NCBI GenBank assembly: GCA_003452395.1
Contig: DMOI01000047.1
Span: forward strand, 1 to 55,446
Reading direction: 5' to 3'
DNA length: 55,446 nt
From: Clostridiales bacterium
Lineage (GTDB): Bacteria > Bacillota > Clostridia > Lachnospirales > UBA12420
Shown: positions 51,110 through 55,446 of the stretch, in pieces
Layout: every line of letters starts with the position of its first letter
Position numbering within the stretch: position 1 is the first letter of the stretch
Translations under genes and position numbers: made by a program
Notes under the pieces: generated by a model
What the model saw: the letters and a program-made list of their open reading frames with translations, nothing else
Database searches by the model: none
Told to the model about the DNA's origin: nothing

Positions 51110-51567
51110 GCCTTTTCACTTCCTTTAAAATCTACTTTTGCTAATGCAGCTTTTGTGTGAAAGCTTATCTGATGCGTTGGATGCTTGAACTTTGCTAATG
51201 CCATAAAGGCCTCCTTAGGCATTTCTCCAGACATATACCTAGCTACGTCTAGCCATATCTGGTCATCCGCCATTGGTCCTTCTACTATATCATATTCATG
51301 TTCTTTTCCAGTTCTACAAAAAGCTATAAAGTCTAACCACTCGTCTGACACTTCATCAAATACCTTAACTTTGAGTCCCGATACGTCACCGATCTCATAT
51401 ATGCTAATATATCCACTTTCATTGTTTCTCCTATTATTCATTGCCCACCTATATGCTTGATCTTTTAAAAGTGTACAGTAAAAACCCGTACCAAAGTCTG
51501 TTGCGTATTTTCTTTTTATTATCTCAGGTTCTTTTATTATTGTGCCACCACCATGATATACTAACAT
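51106..51567 (-). CDS. DUF3990 protein (ADP-ribosyltransferase-like, putative toxin)
   Basis: The protein has 153 aa. The N-terminal VYHGGGTIIKEPEI and FGTGFYCTLLKDQAYRWA are the DUF3990 hallmarks; the His-Gly start and the FGxGFY strand match the ADP-ribosyl fold. Many such proteins are toxins paired with small antitoxins. Here the only partner is the downstream 146-aa gene. The pair lies between tRNA-Leu and a 58-bp copy of its 3' part, so it may have arrived with an integrated element. Confidence 0.85.
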   Translation of the reverse strand: MLVYHGGGTIIKEPEIIKRKYATDFGTGFYCTLLKDQAYRWAMNNRRNNESGYISIYEIGDVSGLKVKVFDEVSDEWLDFIAFCRTGKEHEYDIVEGPMADDQIWLDVARYMSGEMPKEAFMALAKFKHPTHQISFHTKAALAKVDFKGSEKA

Positions 51568-51773
51568 TATGTTTCACCTATCTTTCAACTTATTTATTTT
51601 CTATCGCTATTATACCATTTATATTATTCTTACTCAATACCTTTTACCAATTTTCTCAAAATAGCCTGCCATGTAAGCCAATGTAAGCCAATAAATAACA
51701 GGACCATATCACACCTCTACACCCCGCTATCCAGATGGTAAACGAATTATCCGTCTGCTAATTCACATGTTCA

Positions 51774-51831
51774 ACAGGACTAAGGATCCTGTGTCCAGAA
51801 GGACATGAGGGTTCGAGTCCCTTGAGGCGCA
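51774..51831 (+). pseudogene. tRNA-Leu 3' fragment (58-bp direct repeat; att-like)
   Basis: The 58 bases are identical to 50045-50102, from the anticodon stem ACAGGACTAAGG to the 3' end GAGGCGCA. The 5' part of the tRNA is absent, so it cannot give a functional tRNA. The arrangement is that of a right attachment site left by integration into tRNA-Leu, or a truncated tandem tRNA copy. A weak hairpin (51732-51757) precedes it, and GTAAGCCAATGTAAGCCAAT is at 51672-51691. Confidence 0.9.
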
Positions 51832-51840
51832 ATACCATAT

Positions 51841-51877
51841 AAAATAAGATGTCCAAGCACGTTAGACATCTTATTTT
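51841..51877. terminator. Terminator after the tRNA-Leu fragment
   Basis: AAAATAAGATGTC (51841-51853) pairs perfectly with GACATCTTATTTT (51865-51877). It occupies the same position relative to the tRNA end as the terminator of the intact gene. The 51568-51933 gap holds only this, the tRNA fragment and short repeats. Confidence 0.8.
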
Positions 51878-51933
51878 ATTCACACTAAAACAGGACCAAT
51901 TTTGTAAGCCAATGTATACCAATAATTTATCCA

Positions 51934-52428
51934 TTATAGTATTTCCTTTACCAAATGTGCTGCATAAAGTGGAACCGATTTTATATTGTTGACAAATCCA
52001 AAATTTTTACCAGATATTCTTATCGAATATCTGGGATTGTATTTATCTATATATACATTTAGTGATTTCGATTTTGTATTAGTAGCTGATTTCACTTCTA
52101 TAGGTATAATATCTCCCTTTACACTCATCAAAAAGTCTATTTCCGAGGTATTTGATGAACGCCAGTAGTTAAGATTATAATCCTTTGACACCAGTGCTTG
52201 GGCTACATAATTTTCAGTCAGCATACCTTTAAATATATTACCATCTTGACTATATATATCGTATGCAGACATATTGGAAAGTTCAGATAATAAACCTACA
52301 TCATTTAAATAAATCTTAAAATGCCCTTCATTTTCATATACCTTGAGGGGTATCCTCGGTTCTTCCACCAAGGTGCATTTCCCCTGATCTTTCCATTTTT
52401 CCAAATCCTTTATAACTTTTCTATTCAT
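51934..52428 (-). pseudogene. C-terminal fragment of an AAA+/DUF4143 ATPase
   Basis: The remaining 164 aa contain the DUF4143 end: FKIYLNDVGLLSELS, LTENYVAQAL and the PD-(D/E)XK core EIDFLMSVKGDIIPIEVKSA. Complete members are about 400 aa with an N-terminal Walker A domain, which is missing. The ATG at 52428 has AAGG upstream but may be fortuitous. It is probably a decayed gene in an integration hot spot. Confidence 0.75.
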
Positions 52429-52629
52429 AACATCACCATCCTTATAATTACTATTCATAATTATAGTACAATCAAAAACGTTAAGTCAACATTTTTTATA
52501 TGAATAATGTTATATTGTTATACATTTTTTATATGTACTTTTATCAAGACATCTAGAAATCGCTTTAATAAAAAGAACTAAACAATTCATGATTTAATTG
52601 TATCTTGATTTAGTTTATTTATTAAGCCT

Positions 52630-53319
52630 CTAAGAATTTAATATCCATTTAACGATTTCCTTCTTTATTTCATAGTATTCTTCTTCTTCAAATTGCATAT
52701 TTGCTATGCAGTATTTTTTATTCGACACATGAGAACACAAAATACACTCATGCATAGCATTGCAGTCTTGAATAAATAATGAATTACTAATACTGCCTGA
52801 ACATATTACATTATAGCTGTTTGAGCATGAACCAGAGTCATCTACTCTTATGCAAAACGTACAAGAACCGGACCTTTGTGATGCTAACATATATTCACCT
52901 TCATAACAACTATCACAAAAGATTACATTTTTGCCCTTCCCGCAGTTTGTAGAACGATATACGTTCTCTGAGTCGTATACATTGTCACTTTTTGATACAC
53001 ATATAGAGTTATATACTCTTTCAGTTGTTGTATAATTTATCTTTTTCCATATCGCTATAAGTTCTTCCAAACTGTTTATTGGCTGCCTAGGCTGCATCCA
53101 ATCATCTCTCTTTTCCGAATTGCACGATCTTATAAATTTGGTTGGATTAATAGAGGACGCCCAAGTTAATTCTCCTGTGGTCGAATCTACAACTTGTTGT
53201 GGCAGCTTAATATCAAATGCAAATTTAGATAAAATCTCATCTAGCGTAAATGGATTCTTACAATCAAAAACACTTGCAAATATTTTGTCTATAACTTCTT
53301 TAGCTTTCATATCATCCAT
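52630..53319 (-). CDS. Cysteine-rich repeat protein coupled to a VirD4/HerA-like ATPase
   Basis: The protein has 229 aa with 14 cysteines. Residues 1-100 are helical and plain. From 105 the sequence alternates short strands and turns with Cys or Ser at regular spacing (NVIFCDSCYEGEYMLASQRS, GSCTFCIRVDD, SLFIQDCNAMHECILCSHVS), suggesting a metal-bound right-handed repeat. It ends NKKYCIANMQFEEEEYYEIK. That tail recalls proteins often mislabelled CaiB/BaiF family in candidate-phyla genomes. There is no CoA-transferase feature. It starts 1 nt after the ATPase stop with GGAGG inside the ATPase gene, so the two proteins are co-produced. The function is unknown. Confidence 0.75.
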   Translation of the reverse strand: MDDMKAKEVIDKIFASVFDCKNPFTLDEILSKFAFDIKLPQQVVDSTTGELTWASSINPTKFIRSCNSEKRDDWMQPRQPINSLEELIAIWKKINYTTTERVYNSICVSKSDNVYDSENVYRSTNCGKGKNVIFCDSCYEGEYMLASQRSGSCTFCIRVDDSGSCSNSYNVICSGSISNSLFIQDCNAMHECILCSHVSNKKYCIANMQFEEEEYYEIKKEIVKWILNS

Positions 53320-53320
53320 A

Positions 53321-55213
53321 TTATTTATCCTCCACCTTTTTTCTACTTGAAGATTGAGATATCATTAGCTCTCTTAAACTATCAACATTGCCTATTGTAA
53401 ACGGTTGCTTTTCTTTATTAATATCAATGCTCTTTATGAAATTTTTTACAGATGCGGTTGCCGGCTCAAGCTTTTTAATAATCTTTCTAGGTTTTGAAGC
53501 AAACTCTACAGTTTTAGCTTTAAAGGCCGGAATAAGCATTCCTCTACTGCTAAGTCTTGCTATACATTCTCTATCATTTAAGTCAGTCAAAATTTTGATT
53601 CTATTTTCTTTCGAATTATCTACTGCTAAATTCATCATTACATTTTCTTCTAGCACAGTAGCATCTAGTCTAGAAACTCTAAATATATAATAATTTATAA
53701 CATTGGCAAAGATAGAGTCTTTAAGGTCGTCACTAATTTGATTGAAATATTGCCCCCCTAATATAACCGATACACCGTATTTTCTGGCTTCTGATAAAAA
53801 TCGACTAATTATAGGATTTTCTACAACAGATACCTCGTCAATAACCAAAATAATATGCTCCTTTATAGTTTTTGTTTGCACAATCTGCAATATTTGTTGC
53901 ATGACGAGTCCTACAATAGTTTTAACAACCTTTTCACCAAGACTATTTCTATCTAATGAAAAAATAGTTAAAAAATTATTTTCAATAAAATCATTTACAT
54001 TTGGAATTCGGGCATTACTATTGAACACTGGAATAAGCTGCATCTGATCTATAAAGGATATTATAGGGGATATCGCTTCGTCAAACGATTTCGTTTTCAA
54101 ATCATTAAACTCTGTCAAGAAAAATTCAACTACACCAGTGGGTAGCATCCTTTCTAGCTCTTTCACTAATAAGTTACGGTATTCTGTATCTATAATCAAT
54201 TTACGCATATTCAAAAATGTAAATGCTTTTTTCGTTAATAGCAGATAAATACTATATCTTAACATCCGTTCTAATTTTGAATTATATCGATCAGCAATTA
54301 ATGTTTTAAGTATTGATAATATTAGCTCAGTCGATGAAATTATATCATTATTTGAGTTCGTAAATAAATCAGCACTATTTTCTAGCGACTTAAAATTTAA
54401 AACTGTAGTACTCGGTAGCCCACCTATATCGTTTTCAAGATCAGCATGTGGGTCAATAACTATGACTTTATATTTAAGTCGATAATCTGTATTGAATTCA
54501 ATATTGTCAATCAACAAACTTATTAACTTTGATTTTCCTGTACCACTAGCCCCAATAACTATAGAATGTTTGTCAAAATTATAATTGTTTTGATTTAAAT
54601 AAAAATCTCCTTGTAAATACGGAAATGTATCTATCTTTAATATCGAATTATTTTTATCACTTTTTAAAAGATGTAATGATTTTTGAATATTCAAATATTT
54701 AGATGGCTTTTTATAAAAAAATCTATTATAACTAGAAAAATCTATACTAAGAAGCACATCAATAGGACTAAAAAAATCTACCCTTTTTATTATATTTCTA
54801 TTAGTTTCGAAATAATATTTAACCTTTGAAATTAAATCATCCTTTTTAAACGCAATAATAGAAATTTCTATATTTCTTAATTTTCTAGAATATCTTATCT
54901 CATTTTCTTCATAAATATCTAGGAAGTTTTTGTTTTCTTTAGGCACATAAAGCAATCCAAATTTTGCTTTAACTTTGCTAAAATTATCAACTTTAGCTAG
55001 TAAAAAATCTTTTAACTCTCCACATGTAGCCGGTAAATCAACATGCGTTTCAACAAAATATCTTACCTCATTTAGATCTATTTTTACATATATAGTCCAT
55101 TTTGAAAAACGCCCAACATATTTTGATATTAAAAATAAGAGTCGTTCCCATACTTCAGCAGAAACACAATTTGATGTTAAAAATACTTCAAATGTATGGA
55201 CACCTTTCTTCAT
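53321..55213 (-). CDS. VirD4/HerA-like DNA-pumping ATPase with novel N-terminal domain
   Basis: The protein has 630 aa. Residues 1-210 have no motif I know. The motor has Walker A GASGTGKS at 221-228, the VIDPHADLENDIGGLP strand at 252-267, Walker B HIILVIDEVSVVENPII near 455 and sensor-like VILGGQYFNQISDDLK near 487. The DPHADL strand and the C-terminal NVINYYIFRVSRLDATVLEE match the DUF87/TraG branch common in archaea and candidate phyla. There is no membrane helix, unlike classical coupling proteins. It has its own strong promoter. It is probably a hexameric DNA translocase; the context could be mobile-element transfer or defence. Confidence 0.85.
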   Translation of the reverse strand: MKKGVHTFEVFLTSNCVSAEVWERLLFLISKYVGRFSKWTIYVKIDLNEVRYFVETHVDLPATCGELKDFLLAKVDNFSKVKAKFGLLYVPKENKNFLDIYEENEIRYSRKLRNIEISIIAFKKDDLISKVKYYFETNRNIIKRVDFFSPIDVLLSIDFSSYNRFFYKKPSKYLNIQKSLHLLKSDKNNSILKIDTFPYLQGDFYLNQNNYNFDKHSIVIGASGTGKSKLISLLIDNIEFNTDYRLKYKVIVIDPHADLENDIGGLPSTTVLNFKSLENSADLFTNSNNDIISSTELILSILKTLIADRYNSKLERMLRYSIYLLLTKKAFTFLNMRKLIIDTEYRNLLVKELERMLPTGVVEFFLTEFNDLKTKSFDEAISPIISFIDQMQLIPVFNSNARIPNVNDFIENNFLTIFSLDRNSLGEKVVKTIVGLVMQQILQIVQTKTIKEHIILVIDEVSVVENPIISRFLSEARKYGVSVILGGQYFNQISDDLKDSIFANVINYYIFRVSRLDATVLEENVMMNLAVDNSKENRIKILTDLNDRECIARLSSRGMLIPAFKAKTVEFASKPRKIIKKLEPATASVKNFIKSIDINKEKQPFTIGNVDSLRELMISQSSSRKKVEDK

Positions 55214-55308
55214 AGAATTATAAGCACCGCCCTTATTTTTTTGATTCTTACTTGTTATGTTCTTCTTTAACTCACTTTGGGTTTTGTCGAAATTAAAACA
55301 TTAAACTT

Positions 55309-55337
55309 AGTATATCTCATATTTTTATACGTGTCAA
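55309..55337 (-). promoter_or_regulatory. Strong promoter of the ATPase/Cys-rich cassette
   Basis: TTGACA (55332-55337) and TATACT (55309-55314) on the minus strand have a 17-bp spacer, about 95 nt before the ATPase ATG. The rest of 55214-55446 shows no gene I can support. Confidence 0.75.
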
Positions 55338-55446
55338 TTATTTTTTATTTTTATCAGCTTGAGGTTTTTTGCAGCTAACTTTAAATTTGACCGTCCCGTG
55401 TTCGGCCCTCAGATAGCACAATAATAGACGCAAAGAAATGATTCAC

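Noticed and set aside
51774..51831. Second functional tRNA-Leu
   Set aside because: The acceptor 5' strand and D-arm are missing, so no cloverleaf can form.
52630..53319. CoA-transferase (CaiB/BaiF) function for the Cys-rich protein
   Set aside because: The resemblance is only to proteins carrying that misleading label. The sequence is too short and has no CoA-transferase motif.

Overview
The window looks like a chromosome segment of a low-GC, motile, probably spore-forming member of the Clostridia. The signs are very AT-rich DNA, strong purine-rich Shine-Dalgarno sites, TTG and GTG starts, a ThiI without rhodanese domain, MutS2, the sporulation membrane protein YlbJ, the YwlE-type phosphatase and a flagellar hook gene block. 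I cannot name the genus. Most genes lie on the minus strand.

Layout. 1-9.6 kb: an AAA/PD-(D/E)XK protein, mutS2, a very large secreted protein with fibronectin-like and S-layer-like parts, and a 64-aa protein. 9.6-16.3 kb: a von Willebrand membrane protein, then a hook-assembly operon (fliJ, ylxF-like, fliK, flgD, flgE). 16.4-25.3 kb: a tandem SpeD-like protein, tlyA, dxs, a PrsA/SurA-like lipoprotein, an unknown gene divergent from an XRE regulator, and mfd. 25.3-31.8 kb is an accessory stretch: an HTH protein with 21-bp tandem repeats, a pilin-like protein ending in a DUF6273-like domain, an XRE-HEPN plus MNT toxin-antitoxin module, a frameshifted LysE exporter, and an IS110 element inserted between DUF4160 and DUF2442. 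31.8-35.0 kb: wecB, tagO, rpiB and ywlE (cell-wall glycopolymer start and housekeeping). 35.2-37.3 kb: an orphan VirD4/TraG-like coupling ATPase with a small membrane protein. 37.3-37.6 kb: a minus-strand structured RNA, probably 6S RNA. 37.6-49.7 kb is core genome: an MFS transporter, a HAD phosphatase, ylbJ, rsmD, gpsA, plsY, der, thiI, a cysteine desulfurase, a PilZ-like protein and an AI-2E family permease.

49.8-55.4 kb begins with tRNA-Lys and tRNA-Leu. The last 58 nt of tRNA-Leu are repeated 1.7 kb downstream, bracketing a DUF3990 ADP-ribosyltransferase-like gene pair. Beyond that lie a DUF4143 fragment and, at the window edge, a two-gene cassette: a VirD4/HerA-like DNA-pumping ATPase followed 1 nt later by a 14-cysteine repeat-like protein. 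This cassette, next to a tRNA integration hot spot, is my best candidate for an undescribed system.

Other points of interest are a candidate IS110 bridge RNA, a bacterial duplicated-and-fused SpeD with one degenerate half, a decayed S-layer-like remnant that supplies the last codons of the pilin gene, and at least four families of intergenic palindromic repeats, several placed inside operons. All identifications come from reading motifs. No database search was run.
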